A stretch of DNA of 46,199 bases from Phycisphaerales bacterium (GTDB taxonomy: Bacteria; Planctomycetota; Phycisphaerae; Phycisphaerales; UBA1924), in NCBI GenBank assembly GCA_017642965.1, contig JAEPOJ010000031.1:1-46199 (forward strand), given 5' to 3'. Both the position numbers and the translations under genes were made by a program. Positions 35,593 through 44,069 of the stretch are shown piece by piece (the stretch's first letter is position 1; each line of letters opens with the position of its first letter). Below the pieces are notes generated by a model. That model ran no database searches, was not told the DNA's origin, and worked only from the letters and a program-made list of their open reading frames with translations.

Positions 35593-36465
35593 CTAGGTGC
35601 TGCGCGGCTGTGATTCGATTTTGCGGTGCGTGCGTGGGCTGTATTCGAGGTAGGTACCTGTCGATCTCCACATTGCCTCGAGTTGATCGATATGTTCCAT
35701 CGCGCTCGTTCCGAGCTGGTGAGCGACCTGTGCCACGAGGAGTTCGGCGATGAGCACCGATGTGACCGAGCTATCAAACGGGCCGACCGCGGGGATGCGG
35801 AGCTCGCACCAGACCTTGGTCAAAGATACAAGTGGTGAGAGTGGACCGTCCGTGACTGCGATGATCGGTACGCCGAGGTCCGCGAGTGTTCGCGCGGCGG
35901 TGACCGAGTTTCGCCTGTATCGGGCGAAATCGAACACCACGGCGACATCGCTGCTCCTTGCGCTACTGAGCTCGTGCCCGGTGGAATGCTCACCAACGAG
36001 GCGGGCGTCCGGGCGTAGCATCGAGAGCCCACTCTGCAGAACCAGTGCGCCGGCCTTCGATGTCTCGCCCGTTAGGATCCAGACGTGATCGGCGCTGGCG
36101 ATGGGCTCGGCGAGCTGGTCGAGGCGTCCGATATCGATCGTGTCGAACAGGTGATCGATCGCACCCTGAATTCCGGACCGGACCGGGGCGAGTGAGCTCT
36201 CTCGGTGGCGGATGCGGTGGCTCGGGCTATTGAGCTGGTTCGATAACCCCTCTCGAATCATCCGCTGGAGCTCCGTGTAGCCATCGAACCCCAGTTTATT
36301 GGCGAATCTGACGATAGATGGTCTGCTCGTTTCGGCTCGATTGGCCAGATCGGAGACCGTGCCGAACGCGAGCAGGGTCGGATCATCCAGCACCAGCTGG
36401 GCGATGCGTCGCTCGGTGGGTGTCAGCCTGTCGTTGACCCCGGCGATGAGTTCCTGAATCGACAT
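35593..36465 (-). CDS. RpiR/MurR-family transcriptional regulator
   Basis: This 290-residue regulator has an N-terminal RpiR helix-turn-helix (about 1-77: LTPTERRIAQLVLDDP, then VSDLANRAETSRPSIVRFANKLGFDGYTELQRMIR). A C-terminal SIS domain (about 120-255) follows, with VWILTGETSKAGALVLQSGLSML and DVAVVFDFARYRRNSVTAARTLADLGVPIIAVTD; SIS domains bind phosphosugars or related metabolites. It diverges from the aminomutase operon, and a perfect 16-base palindrome lies in the 105 bases between them. It therefore probably controls that operon and itself. Binding of an amino acid-derived effector instead of a sugar phosphate is possible but not shown. Confidence 0.92.
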   Translation of the reverse strand: MSIQELIAGVNDRLTPTERRIAQLVLDDPTLLAFGTVSDLANRAETSRPSIVRFANKLGFDGYTELQRMIREGLSNQLNSPSHRIRHRESSLAPVRSGIQGAIDHLFDTIDIGRLDQLAEPIASADHVWILTGETSKAGALVLQSGLSMLRPDARLVGEHSTGHELSSARSSDVAVVFDFARYRRNSVTAARTLADLGVPIIAVTDGPLSPLVSLTKVWCELRIPAVGPFDSSVTSVLIAELLVAQVAHQLGTSAMEHIDQLEAMWRSTGTYLEYSPRTHRKIESQPRST

Positions 36466-36497
36466 GTTGCCTCCGCGGTGGACAATGTGTTACAATC

Positions 36498-36527
36498 TTG
36501 ACTTCCGAGTGTACACTCGGTTACAGT
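36498..36527 (+). promoter_or_regulatory. Putative promoter of the aminomutase operon with palindromic operator in the spacer
   Basis: A -35 TTGACT (36498-36503) and a -10-like TACAGT (36522-36527) with an 18-base spacer. The spacer carries CCGAGTGTACACTCGG (36505-36520), a perfect 16-base palindrome. The ATG follows 43 bases after the -10. The palindrome is the likely binding site of the divergent RpiR regulator, placed so that binding would exclude RNA polymerase. Confidence 0.6.
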
Positions 36528-36570
36528 ATCGGCCAATACCCTCGTTTCCTTTCGTGCAGGAGCAACGCAC

Positions 36571-37989
36571 ATGTCTTACACCCCGACCGAAAAAGAGCAG
36601 GCCTTCCTCGAACGCGTGGAGAGCCCGACGTACCAGCGAGAGATCATCAACGGGCTTGCGCCGTTCCTGAACGGCAAGGCGCCCGAGGATCTTGAGGGGT
36701 TCTACGCGGAGCAGGAACTCGTGCAGCTCGGTGGGCTTAAGGGGAGCGAGCGCGACGTTGAGAAGCGCATGCCGGTGAAAGTTACGCGGCATTACGCGGA
36801 GCTCGCGCGTCAGAGCCAGCCGATGCAGCGGCTGGTGAAGGCCAGCCCGGACGAGACGCAGGACCTGGCGGGTTCGGAAGATCCGGGTAACCAGATGGAT
36901 TACTCGCCGGTGGAGGGGTTGCTGCACAAGTATGAGATGGGGCTGATGTACGTGGTATCGACGTGCTCGGCGCATTGCCGCTTCTGTTATCGCGAAGAGC
37001 TGATCGCCCGCAAGGAGATCAAGCGTCAGGACGGGACCGTGGCGAAGAAGGGGCTCGCCAAGATCCCCGAGATCACGGCGTACATCAAGGAGTTCAACGA
37101 GAAGGTCGCGGCAAACGGTGGGCGCCATCCGGATTCTGGGCGTGAAAAGCTGCGTGAGATCCTGCTGTCCGGCGGTGATCCCATGGTGCTGAACAACAAC
37201 AAGATCGCGGCTTGGCTCGCGGCGCTCGCGGAGGTCGGCATCGAGTCCATCCGGATCGGGACCAAGGAGATGGCGTTCTATCCCAAGCGGTTCGACGAAA
37301 CCTTCTTCGCGATGCTCGACGATTTCCATGCGACATACCCGGACGTGGGGGTGCATTTCATGGTCCACTTCGAGCATCCCGACGAGTTCCTGCAGAAGGA
37401 CGCGGAGGGGCAGTACGTGCGAGACAAGCACGGCATCCCGCAGTGGGTCGAGGACACGGCCAACGCGATGAACGGTCTCCTCGCGCGCGGCTGGATTACC
37501 GTCGAGAACCAGACCCCGATCATCAAGGATATCAACGATGATCCCGACGCGCTCCGCCTGATGCAGCGTGAAATGAAGCGGGTGGGCGCGGAGAATCACT
37601 ACTTCTTCTGCGGGCGAGACATCGTCGCGTACCGTGCCTTCAACATTCCCATCGAGAAGGCGTGGGAGATCCATAACGAATCGCAGAAGGGGCTGTCCGG
37701 TGTCGAGGCGCACGCCCGCCTTTCGATCACGCACTACAAGGGCAAGACCGAGGTTGTCGCGGTGACAGACGAGCCGATCCCCGGGCTCCCTGGTAGCGAG
37801 AACGGTGTTGTGATCTTCAAGATCCTGAGAAACGCTGGCAGCGCTCCGGATCGCTTCAAGGTGTGTATTGTCGGGCGGAACCCTGAGGCGGTCTGGTTCG
37901 ATGATTATGAGGACCGCGTGCTCTTCGACGAGGCAGGCCTGTTCGATTACGCGCGTGTCAAGGATGCGAAGACGCTCTCAGCGAACTGA
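36571..37989 (+). CDS. KamA-family radical SAM aminomutase (substrate uncertain)
   Basis: The protein has 472 residues. The radical SAM cluster motif is CSAHCRFC (Cys132, 136, 139), followed by Arg141, equivalent to the lysine 2,3-aminomutase Arg134 that holds the substrate carboxylate. ILLSGGDPM (197-205), SIRIGTKEM and VENQTPIIKDIND match the family barrel. The PLP lysine is probably Lys392 in YKGKTEVV. Aligning by eye with clostridial lysine 2,3-aminomutase, its two side-chain-amine-binding aspartates (Asp293, Asp330) fall on Arg349 (with Asp350 next to it) and His388, and the GGGGK loop is not kept. Glutamate 2,3-aminomutase also has these aspartates replaced. The enzyme should move an amino group from C2 to C3 of an amino acid. 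It heads an operon with CoA-transferase and aminotransferase genes, like B. subtilis kamA-yodRST. Confidence 0.85.
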   Translation: MSYTPTEKEQAFLERVESPTYQREIINGLAPFLNGKAPEDLEGFYAEQELVQLGGLKGSERDVEKRMPVKVTRHYAELARQSQPMQRLVKASPDETQDLAGSEDPGNQMDYSPVEGLLHKYEMGLMYVVSTCSAHCRFCYREELIARKEIKRQDGTVAKKGLAKIPEITAYIKEFNEKVAANGGRHPDSGREKLREILLSGGDPMVLNNNKIAAWLAALAEVGIESIRIGTKEMAFYPKRFDETFFAMLDDFHATYPDVGVHFMVHFEHPDEFLQKDAEGQYVRDKHGIPQWVEDTANAMNGLLARGWITVENQTPIIKDINDDPDALRLMQREMKRVGAENHYFFCGRDIVAYRAFNIPIEKAWEIHNESQKGLSGVEAHARLSITHYKGKTEVVAVTDEPIPGLPGSENGVVIFKILRNAGSAPDRFKVCIVGRNPEAVWFDDYEDRVLFDEAGLFDYARVKDAKTLSAN

Positions 37990-37997
37990 GTGACGAC

Positions 37998-38708
37998 ATG
38001 ATCAACAAACAAGTTTCTTCTCCGGCCGAGGCGCTCGCGGATGTCTTCGACGGCGCGGTCGTTATGGTGAGCGGGTTTGGCGAAGCCGGCAGCCCGATCG
38101 AACTCATCCATGCGCTGATCGATCAGGGTGCACGCGAGCTTACCGTTGTCAGCAACAACTGCGGCAGCGGGGAGGTCGGGCTCGCGGCGCTGCTCAAGGC
38201 GGGGCGTGTCCGGAAGGTCGTTTGCTCGTTCCCCCGGACCGCGAACTCGACCGTGTTCCCGGACCTGTATCACTCTGGGAAGATTGAGCTTGAGCTTGTT
38301 CCGCAGGGGACTCTGGCGGAGCGCATCCGAGCAGGCGGTGCCGGGATCCCCGCGTTCTATACCCCAGCCGCGGTTGGGACCCCGCTCGCGGAGGGTAAGG
38401 AATCTCGCGATTTCGATGGCAAGACTTACCTGATGGAGCGTGGGCTCAAGGCGGACTTCGCGCTGATCAAAGGGAAGGCCGCGGACAACCACGGGAACGT
38501 GATCTACAACAAAACCGCACGCAACTTCGGGCCCATCATGGCGATGGGTTCGAAGACCGCGATCGTTCAGGTCGAAGAGGTCGTGTCTGCGGGTGAGATC
38601 GATCCGGAGGTCGTGGTTTCGCCCGGAATCTTCGTGGATCGTGTGGTCGAGGTGGCTCAGCCCGCGCATGAATCAGAACTCGTCGCAGCAGGAGTGTCAT
38701 ACCCATGA
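37998..38708 (+). CDS. 3-oxoacid CoA-transferase, subunit A
   Basis: This 236-residue family I CoA-transferase alpha subunit has VMVSGFGEAGSPIELIHALI (about 22-41; the glycine-rich GF...G.P CoA-transferase signature) and LTVVSNNCGSGEVGLAALL. GNVIYNKTARNFGPIMA and a late VEEVVSAGEIDPEVVVSPGIFVDRVVEV follow, as in SCOT/PcaI/YodS proteins. It lies 8 bases after the aminomutase gene and overlaps subunit B by 4 bases. The pair should activate a 3-oxo acid by transferring CoA from succinyl-CoA or another donor. Confidence 0.92.
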   Translation: MINKQVSSPAEALADVFDGAVVMVSGFGEAGSPIELIHALIDQGARELTVVSNNCGSGEVGLAALLKAGRVRKVVCSFPRTANSTVFPDLYHSGKIELELVPQGTLAERIRAGGAGIPAFYTPAAVGTPLAEGKESRDFDGKTYLMERGLKADFALIKGKAADNHGNVIYNKTARNFGPIMAMGSKTAIVQVEEVVSAGEIDPEVVVSPGIFVDRVVEVAQPAHESELVAAGVSYP

Positions 38709-39367
38709 CCCAGCAGGTTGAGCAGATCGGGCGAACCCGTGAGGAGATGGCGCAGCGACTTGCGCAGGATATCCCGAACGGTTCATACGTGAACCTGGGA
38801 ATCGGTATCCCCGAACTCGTCGCTCGTTTCGTTCCTGAGGGGCGGACACTGATCTATCACACGGAGAACGGGTTGCTCGGGATGGGACCGTCACCGGAAG
38901 AGGGTGAGGGTGATCCGGAACTGATCAACGCGGGCAAGCGCCATGTGACGGCGAACCCAGGCGCGGCATTTTTTCATCACGCGGACAGCTTCTCGATGAT
39001 CCGAGGCGGGCACATTGATCTGTGCGTGCTCGGTGCGATGCAGGTCTCTCAGCACGGCGATCTCGCGAACTGGTCGACGGGGGCTCCGGATTCGATCCCG
39101 GCCGTAGGTGGTGCGATGGATCTCTGTGCCGGCGTGAAGTCGGTGTATGTCATCACACAACACACGACCAAGCAGGGCGAGCCGAAGCTTGTGGAGCGGT
39201 GCACATACCCACTCACTGGGGTTGGAGTAATAACACGCGTATATACCGATCTGGCAGTCATCGATGTCACTCCAGAGGGGTTCAAGGTCGCCGAGCTCAG
39301 CCCCGGCGTGGACTACGACTATGTGCAGCAGCGCACCGGTGCGCCGCTCATCCCACACAACGCATAA
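38705..39367 (+). CDS. 3-oxoacid CoA-transferase, subunit B
   Basis: This is a 220-residue beta subunit with YVNLGIGIPELVARFVPEG, then the catalytic glutamate in HTENGLLGMGP (Glu at about 58), MIRGGHIDLCVLGAMQVSQHGDLANWS and VITQHTTKQGEPKLVERCTYPLTG. These are the family marks of SCOT B, PcaJ and YodR. The start overlaps subunit A by ATGA. With subunit A it forms the heteromeric enzyme. The exact substrate is not readable from sequence; in this operon it should be the 3-oxo acid produced by the aminotransferase. Confidence 0.93.
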   Translation: MTQQVEQIGRTREEMAQRLAQDIPNGSYVNLGIGIPELVARFVPEGRTLIYHTENGLLGMGPSPEEGEGDPELINAGKRHVTANPGAAFFHHADSFSMIRGGHIDLCVLGAMQVSQHGDLANWSTGAPDSIPAVGGAMDLCAGVKSVYVITQHTTKQGEPKLVERCTYPLTGVGVITRVYTDLAVIDVTPEGFKVAELSPGVDYDYVQQRTGAPLIPHNA

Positions 39368-39380
39368 CGGATTCGCACTG

Positions 39381-40703
39381 ATGAGCACCGATACAAGTAT
39401 CTCAAGAAGCGCAGCGCTGTACGAACGCGCACTGAAGGTTCTTCCTGGGGGTGTGAGCCGCAACACCGTGCTCAGGGATCCCTGCCCGGCTTACGCAAGC
39501 CACGGCGAGGGGTGCCGGCTCATCGATATCGACGGGGTGTCTCGGATTGATTTTGCGAACAATATGTGTGCGCTGATCCATGGGCACGCTGATCCTGACA
39601 TCGTTCACGCGGTCACGGAGCAGCTCAAACGCGGGAGCGCATTCACCATGGCCACGGAAGTCGAGGTGCAGTATGCCGAGCATTTGTGCTCGCGGAACCC
39701 GGGCTTCGAGAAGCTTCGATTCGTAAACTCTGGCACAGAGGCGATCATGGTCACCCTGAAGGCCTCGCGAGCATTTACGGGCAGATCAAAGATCGCGAAG
39801 GCCGAGGGGTCTTACCACGGTGGGTACGACTACGCGGAAGTCAGTCAGGCACCGAGCCCGGATACGTGGGGGGAGCTGGATCGACCCAAGAGCGTGCCTC
39901 TCGCACACGGGACCCCGCAGTCAGCGCTCGATGATGTGCTCATCATCCCGTACAACGATGTGGACCGCTCGATCGCGATCCTGGACGCTCATAAGGATGA
40001 GCTGGCGTGCGTGCTGCTGGATCTCATGCCGCACCGGGTTGGGCTCAACCCTGCGAACTCCGAGTTCGTTCACGCGATCCGGGAGTGGACTACAAAGAAT
40101 GGCGCTCTAATGGTACTCGATGAGGTCATCACTTTTCGGAGCACCTACTCCGGGCTGCAGACCAAGTACGGGGTCACGCCCGATCTGACCGCGATGGGCA
40201 AAATGATCGGGGGCGGGTTCCCGATCGGTGCTGTCGCAGGACGATCAGACGTGATGGAGGTCCTGAACCCCCGGGCAAAGAAAGTGCTATTCCCACATTC
40301 GGGGACGTTCTCAGCAAATCCGATCACGCTGACCGCGGGCCTTGTCGCGATGGAGAAGTTCGACGCTACCGAGGTCGATCGGCTGAACGGGCTCGCAAAG
40401 AGGGCTATGGATGGCATCACGAGTGCAATCCGTGACACCGGGATCACAGCGTGTGTGACGGGTGACGGCTCCATGTTCCGACTGCACATGAAACTCAGCC
40501 CGCCGCACAACTTCCGTGAGGCCTACATGACGCCCGAGGAGAACGCGAAGATCAGGTTTATGCTCGATCATCTGTTCGATGCTGGCTTTGTGATGATCAA
40601 TACCTGCACCGCGACAATGTCAACGCCCATGTCCGAGGTGGAGATTGACGCGCTCGTCAGCTCGATGAGGGATGGGTTCGTCAGGCTTCGCGAGACGACC
40701 TGA
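39381..40703 (+). CDS. Class III aminotransferase, glutamate-1-semialdehyde aminomutase-like (probable beta-aminotransferase)
   Basis: This 440-residue enzyme is read from the ATG at 39381. A longer frame from 39264 overlaps subunit B by over 100 bases and is rejected. It has LPGGVSRNTVLRDP near the start, as in the glutamate-1-semialdehyde aminomutase subgroup, FVNSGTEAIMVTLKASRAFTGR (115-135), a HGGYD segment, Asp247 in LDEVITFR and the PLP lysine Lys274 in MGKMIGGGFPIGAVAG. The metal-like EP..G motif of heme-pathway enzymes is replaced by LDLMPHRVGLNP. The same subgroup includes enzymes acting on beta-amino acids and B. subtilis YodT. Together with an aminomutase and a CoA-transferase, deamination of a beta-amino acid to a 3-oxo acid is the likely reaction. 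A role in heme synthesis is unlikely here. Confidence 0.85.
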   Translation: MSTDTSISRSAALYERALKVLPGGVSRNTVLRDPCPAYASHGEGCRLIDIDGVSRIDFANNMCALIHGHADPDIVHAVTEQLKRGSAFTMATEVEVQYAEHLCSRNPGFEKLRFVNSGTEAIMVTLKASRAFTGRSKIAKAEGSYHGGYDYAEVSQAPSPDTWGELDRPKSVPLAHGTPQSALDDVLIIPYNDVDRSIAILDAHKDELACVLLDLMPHRVGLNPANSEFVHAIREWTTKNGALMVLDEVITFRSTYSGLQTKYGVTPDLTAMGKMIGGGFPIGAVAGRSDVMEVLNPRAKKVLFPHSGTFSANPITLTAGLVAMEKFDATEVDRLNGLAKRAMDGITSAIRDTGITACVTGDGSMFRLHMKLSPPHNFREAYMTPEENAKIRFMLDHLFDAGFVMINTCTATMSTPMSEVEIDALVSSMRDGFVRLRETT

Positions 40704-41909
40704 TCACGCTCGTTCAAAGACTGTCGCGAGCCCCTGACCGACCCCGACGCACAATGACGCGATCCCGCGATGGGCATCGGTGCGGATCATCTCGTGTATC
40801 AGCGTGGTCGCGATACGCGCGCCGGAGCAACCGAGAGGGTGTCCGATCGCGATGGCACCACCGTTGACATTGAGCTTTTCGTCCGGGATGCCAAGTTGTC
40901 TCGCGCACGCGAGCGACTGTGCCGCGAATGCTTCGTTGAGTTCTATGAGATCAATATCTTCGAGAGTCAGACCGGCACGCCCGAGTGCTTTGCGGACCGC
41001 GGGGACCGGGCCTACGCCCATTACCGCCGGGTCAACACCCGCGGAGGCGCTGGGCCCAACGTATGCGATCGGTTTGAGCCCGAGCGCGTGTGCCTTCTCT
41101 GCTTCCATGATGAGCAGCGCAGCGGCACCGTCGTTGACACCCGACGCGTTGCCTGCGGTCACTGTTCCGTTGGCGTCCTTCGCAAAGACAGGGCGGAGCT
41201 TCGCGAGCTTCTCAATCGTTGTATCCGGGCGGGGGTGTTCGTCAGTGGTGAACCGGATCGGTTCGCCCTTGCGCTGTGGTATCTCGACGGGGAGCAGTTC
41301 GCGATCGAACCGCCCTTCCTCGTTCGCTCGCTGCCATTTCTCCTGGCTCCAGAGCGCGAACGCGTCCTGATCCTCGCGAGAAATGGCGTGCTCGCGGGCG
41401 ACGTTCTCAGCGGTCTCACCCATGGTGTAGGGGTGATACAACTCGGACAAGCTGGGATTGATGAACCGCCACCCGATCGATGTGTCGTACACTTGTTGGT
41501 TGCGATCGAATGCGGTCTCGGCCTTGCTCATCACGAGTGGTGCCCGGCTCATCGACTCCACACCGCCCGCGATGAAGATGTCGCCGTGGTTGGCTTCGAT
41601 CATCCGAGCGGCGATATTGATTGCTTCGAGCCCTGATGCGCACAGTCGATTGACGGTCGAGCCGGGGACGCTTGTTGGCAGTCCCGCGAGCAGGGCGGAC
41701 ATCCGTGCGACGTTCCGGTTGTCCTCGCCCGCCTGGTTTGCAGCGCCCATGTACACATCATCAATTATCGCGGGGTCGATGCCGGAGCGATCAACGACCG
41801 CTCGTATCACGTGCGCAGCAAGGTCGTCCGGTCGGACTGAGCTCAGGGTTCCGCCGTAGCGTCCGATTGGGGTACGCAGGGCACAGATCACAGCGGCTTT
41901 TCGTGGCAT
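40704..41909 (-). CDS. Thiolase, 3-oxoadipyl-CoA thiolase (PcaF)-like
   Basis: This is a 401-residue degradative-type thiolase. Active-site Cys in [14 protein letters not shown] (about residue 90), [15 protein letters not shown], the [11 protein letters not shown] segment, [26 protein letters not shown], His in [17 protein letters not shown] and the final Cys in LCVGVGQG. The length and the phrase [11 protein letters not shown] match PcaF/PaaJ more closely than AtoB. These enzymes cleave dicarboxylic 3-oxoacyl-CoA into succinyl-CoA and acetyl-CoA. The gene converges on the aminotransferase with no base between the two stop codons, so it is transcribed separately. It would provide the last step if the operon makes a 3-oxoacyl-CoA. 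Confidence 0.9.
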   Translation of the reverse strand: MPRKAAVICALRTPIGRYGGTLSSVRPDDLAAHVIRAVVDRSGIDPAIIDDVYMGAANQAGEDNRNVARMSALLAGLPTSVPGSTVNRLCASGLEAINIAARMIEANHGDIFIAGGVESMSRAPLVMSKAETAFDRNQQVYDTSIGWRFINPSLSELYHPYTMGETAENVAREHAISREDQDAFALWSQEKWQRANEEGRFDRELLPVEIPQRKGEPIRFTTDEHPRPDTTIEKLAKLRPVFAKDANGTVTAGNASGVNDGAAALLIMEAEKAHALGLKPIAYVGPSASAGVDPAVMGVGPVPAVRKALGRAGLTLEDIDLIELNEAFAAQSLACARQLGIPDEKLNVNGGAIAIGHPLGCSGARIATTLIHEMIRTDAHRGIASLCVGVGQGLATVFERA

Positions 41910-41918
41910 ACCGTGATT

Positions 41919-44069
41919 CTACGCTCGGACCCGCTCGGGGGTTTGGTTGCTCATGGCATCGGATGCTCGGAAGATCAATCGCTGGTGGTTGCCCTTCAAG
42001 GCTGAGAGTCGCCCGTACGCGATGCATCTGAACCAGTCCGTCCAAGACTCCGGGGTATTACCAGGGATCCAGTTGTACTCTGATCGTCCCGATCGGTCGT
42101 CCCACCCGGTGTCGGCTATTTCCAGAGCTCCTCGGGTCGGGGCCGGTGGTTCCGAGACGGTTGCACCAGCTTCGAGACTGTCGAAGTACTGTGCCCAGTC
42201 ATGATTGCAGCGGCGAATGGCACCTGCTTGCTTGTCATAATCAGGGAGCACCAGAATCGACTGTTGGTAATTGCAGAGACTCCGCACAAGATCCTCGCGG
42301 CCGTACTTGCTGACAAGCGTCTCGGCGAGATCATGGTAGAAGATGCTTTGTTGCCTGCATACCTGTGCAAATAGCCAGCGATGTGGCTCGGTCAGAAGAT
42401 CATCATCAGTGCGTCCGGGGATGGGCATCAGGGCACGCGAGTTCTCATCGCGAAGGAAGTTGCGGTAGCAGGCGTAGACCTGGTCGTAGGTGTTGCGGAG
42501 ATCGCTGTTATTCTGGAACACGATCTCGATGATGAGCGCATAAAAGTCTTCATACGCGATGCCGAGGATTCGGCGCAGCCCGCGCGCGATCATTTGGGTT
42601 ACGCCTGGGTTGTGGAGTCCACGGATCACCGCTGCCTCGGTGCTCATCGTGACCCAATCGTCCTGTGTGAAGCTCGAAGTTTCTACGATGACTTCCCCGC
42701 GTGCGTGCGTGAGCGGGTTGATCGGCCCGTTCTCCTGGATCCCGTTGCCGTCGTAGATGTATCTTTCGATGGTCTTGAGTCCCCATGTGTTCCGATACTC
42801 GGGGGCAGCGGCTGGGGCGTTGGGGAGAAGGTGGTAGTTGGTGATGACGTAGCCGTCGTGGATGCCCCATTCCATCAGATCCGTGAACGTGCGTCTCCAG
42901 AGCGTGGGTGTATCTCGGGGGAGGCCGAGGATGAGTTGAACAGAGATCGGGATGCCGTCGGCTTGTAGCTCGCGAACAACCTGGATCTGCTTGTCGATTG
43001 AGATGTTTTTACGATCGGTTGCCTCCAGCACGTGCTCAGAGCTGTGCTGGATTGAGAGCGTGTGCGCGGTATCCAGGCCGGCGTTCACAACCTTGCGTGT
43101 GATCTCGACCGTGCGGTCGGGCACATTCTTAGCATTGGAGTACACAAAGTATTGCGGGTAACCGTGTTTTTTCTTTGCTTGAATGACTTTGTCCGTGAGT
43201 TCAACGTCTGACTTAAACATGCCGAAGTTTGAGTCAACTGAAAATAAAGAAACTGTCTTGTTTTCTGAGAACCATTCGATCTCATCATAAAGTCGTTTGA
43301 GATCAAACCTTCGAACCTTTGACATGGTGCTTGAGCCCCAGTCGCAGTATGAGCATCTGAATGGGCAGCCGCGGCTGGTTTCCCAGGCGACACAGACGCC
43401 TCCACGGTGCTCATGGAAGAACCGCTCGTAGTACGAGCGCTGCTCCAGATAAGGACTCACATGATGGCTGGTAGGCAGTTCCGACGGCGCGGTCAGATTT
43501 CCGACGGTATCTGGAAGGCACAATCCAGGAATGTCGTGCAGTGGGCATCCGGCATCTCGGAATGCGCGCATCGTCTTGAAGCCGGTTGCTCTCTCAATGA
43601 TCCTCGTGAACGGAACCTCTCCGTCCTTGACAACGATGGCGTCGATTTCCGGGTTTTTATGAAAGAACTTCGGGTCTTTGTAGTCCGGATGTGGGCCTCC
43701 CACGACGATCAGGGAGTCTGGATGGCTCTTTCGGAAACGGCGTGCGATCTCTTGCTGCAGCCTCCAGTTCCACGTATAGCAGCTTAAGCCGATGATATCG
43801 ATCTCTTTATTTAGGTAGGGTGATATGAGTGAGTCTGGGTCAAGCATCTCGTAGATAGGTTCATACCAGGATGCGAGCTCCGGATGGTTCGCGTTATGCT
43901 CCCAGTACGTTTTGAGGATGCCCCACATCACAGGCAAGTAGGGGAGTTCGTACGTGACAAGCTGCGGCTCGCAAATGAGCACTTGTATCTTGGTATCACG
44001 GACTGGTTTGAGGACATCCGATAGGCCGACCTGGTGCAGCATCGACTGATTTGGGGATTGGGTCATCAT
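41919..44069 (-). CDS. Radical SAM protein with cobalamin-binding-like N-domain
   Basis: The protein has 716 residues. The start at 44069 gives an ATGA overlap with the preceding methyltransferase; an ATG at 44135 would overlap far into it. Residues about 26-165 form a B12-binding-like Rossmann domain (IQVLICEPQLVTYELPYLPV, DIIGLSCYTWNW, LIVVGGPHP, AIVVKDGEVPF), without an obvious D-x-H-x-x-G ligand motif. The radical SAM domain (about 225-470) has CPFRCSYC (Cys235, 239, 242), then VDSNFGMF and PISVQLILGLPRDTP. A C-terminal region (about 480-716) is not recognised. Such proteins often methylate or rearrange unreactive carbons of secondary metabolites or cell-envelope molecules. The substrate is unknown. 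Confidence 0.85.
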   Translation of the reverse strand: MMTQSPNQSMLHQVGLSDVLKPVRDTKIQVLICEPQLVTYELPYLPVMWGILKTYWEHNANHPELASWYEPIYEMLDPDSLISPYLNKEIDIIGLSCYTWNWRLQQEIARRFRKSHPDSLIVVGGPHPDYKDPKFFHKNPEIDAIVVKDGEVPFTRIIERATGFKTMRAFRDAGCPLHDIPGLCLPDTVGNLTAPSELPTSHHVSPYLEQRSYYERFFHEHRGGVCVAWETSRGCPFRCSYCDWGSSTMSKVRRFDLKRLYDEIEWFSENKTVSLFSVDSNFGMFKSDVELTDKVIQAKKKHGYPQYFVYSNAKNVPDRTVEITRKVVNAGLDTAHTLSIQHSSEHVLEATDRKNISIDKQIQVVRELQADGIPISVQLILGLPRDTPTLWRRTFTDLMEWGIHDGYVITNYHLLPNAPAAAPEYRNTWGLKTIERYIYDGNGIQENGPINPLTHARGEVIVETSSFTQDDWVTMSTEAAVIRGLHNPGVTQMIARGLRRILGIAYEDFYALIIEIVFQNNSDLRNTYDQVYACYRNFLRDENSRALMPIPGRTDDDLLTEPHRWLFAQVCRQQSIFYHDLAETLVSKYGREDLVRSLCNYQQSILVLPDYDKQAGAIRRCNHDWAQYFDSLEAGATVSEPPAPTRGALEIADTGWDDRSGRSEYNWIPGNTPESWTDWFRCIAYGRLSALKGNHQRLIFRASDAMSNQTPERVRA

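Noticed and set aside
36486..36527. GTTAC-like half-sites (GTGTTACAATC, GGTTACAG) near the RpiR promoter as a sixth LacI site
   Set aside because: Only single halves are present without the mirrored partner at the right spacing, and the genes are unrelated to glucan use.
36490..37734. 414-residue minus-strand open frame opposite the aminomutase gene
   Set aside because: Antisense shadow of a clearly coding radical SAM gene. It would also run through the divergent promoter.
40770..41636. 288-residue open frame on the + strand opposite the thiolase
   Set aside because: The thiolase on the other strand has all active-site motifs and full family length; this frame has none.
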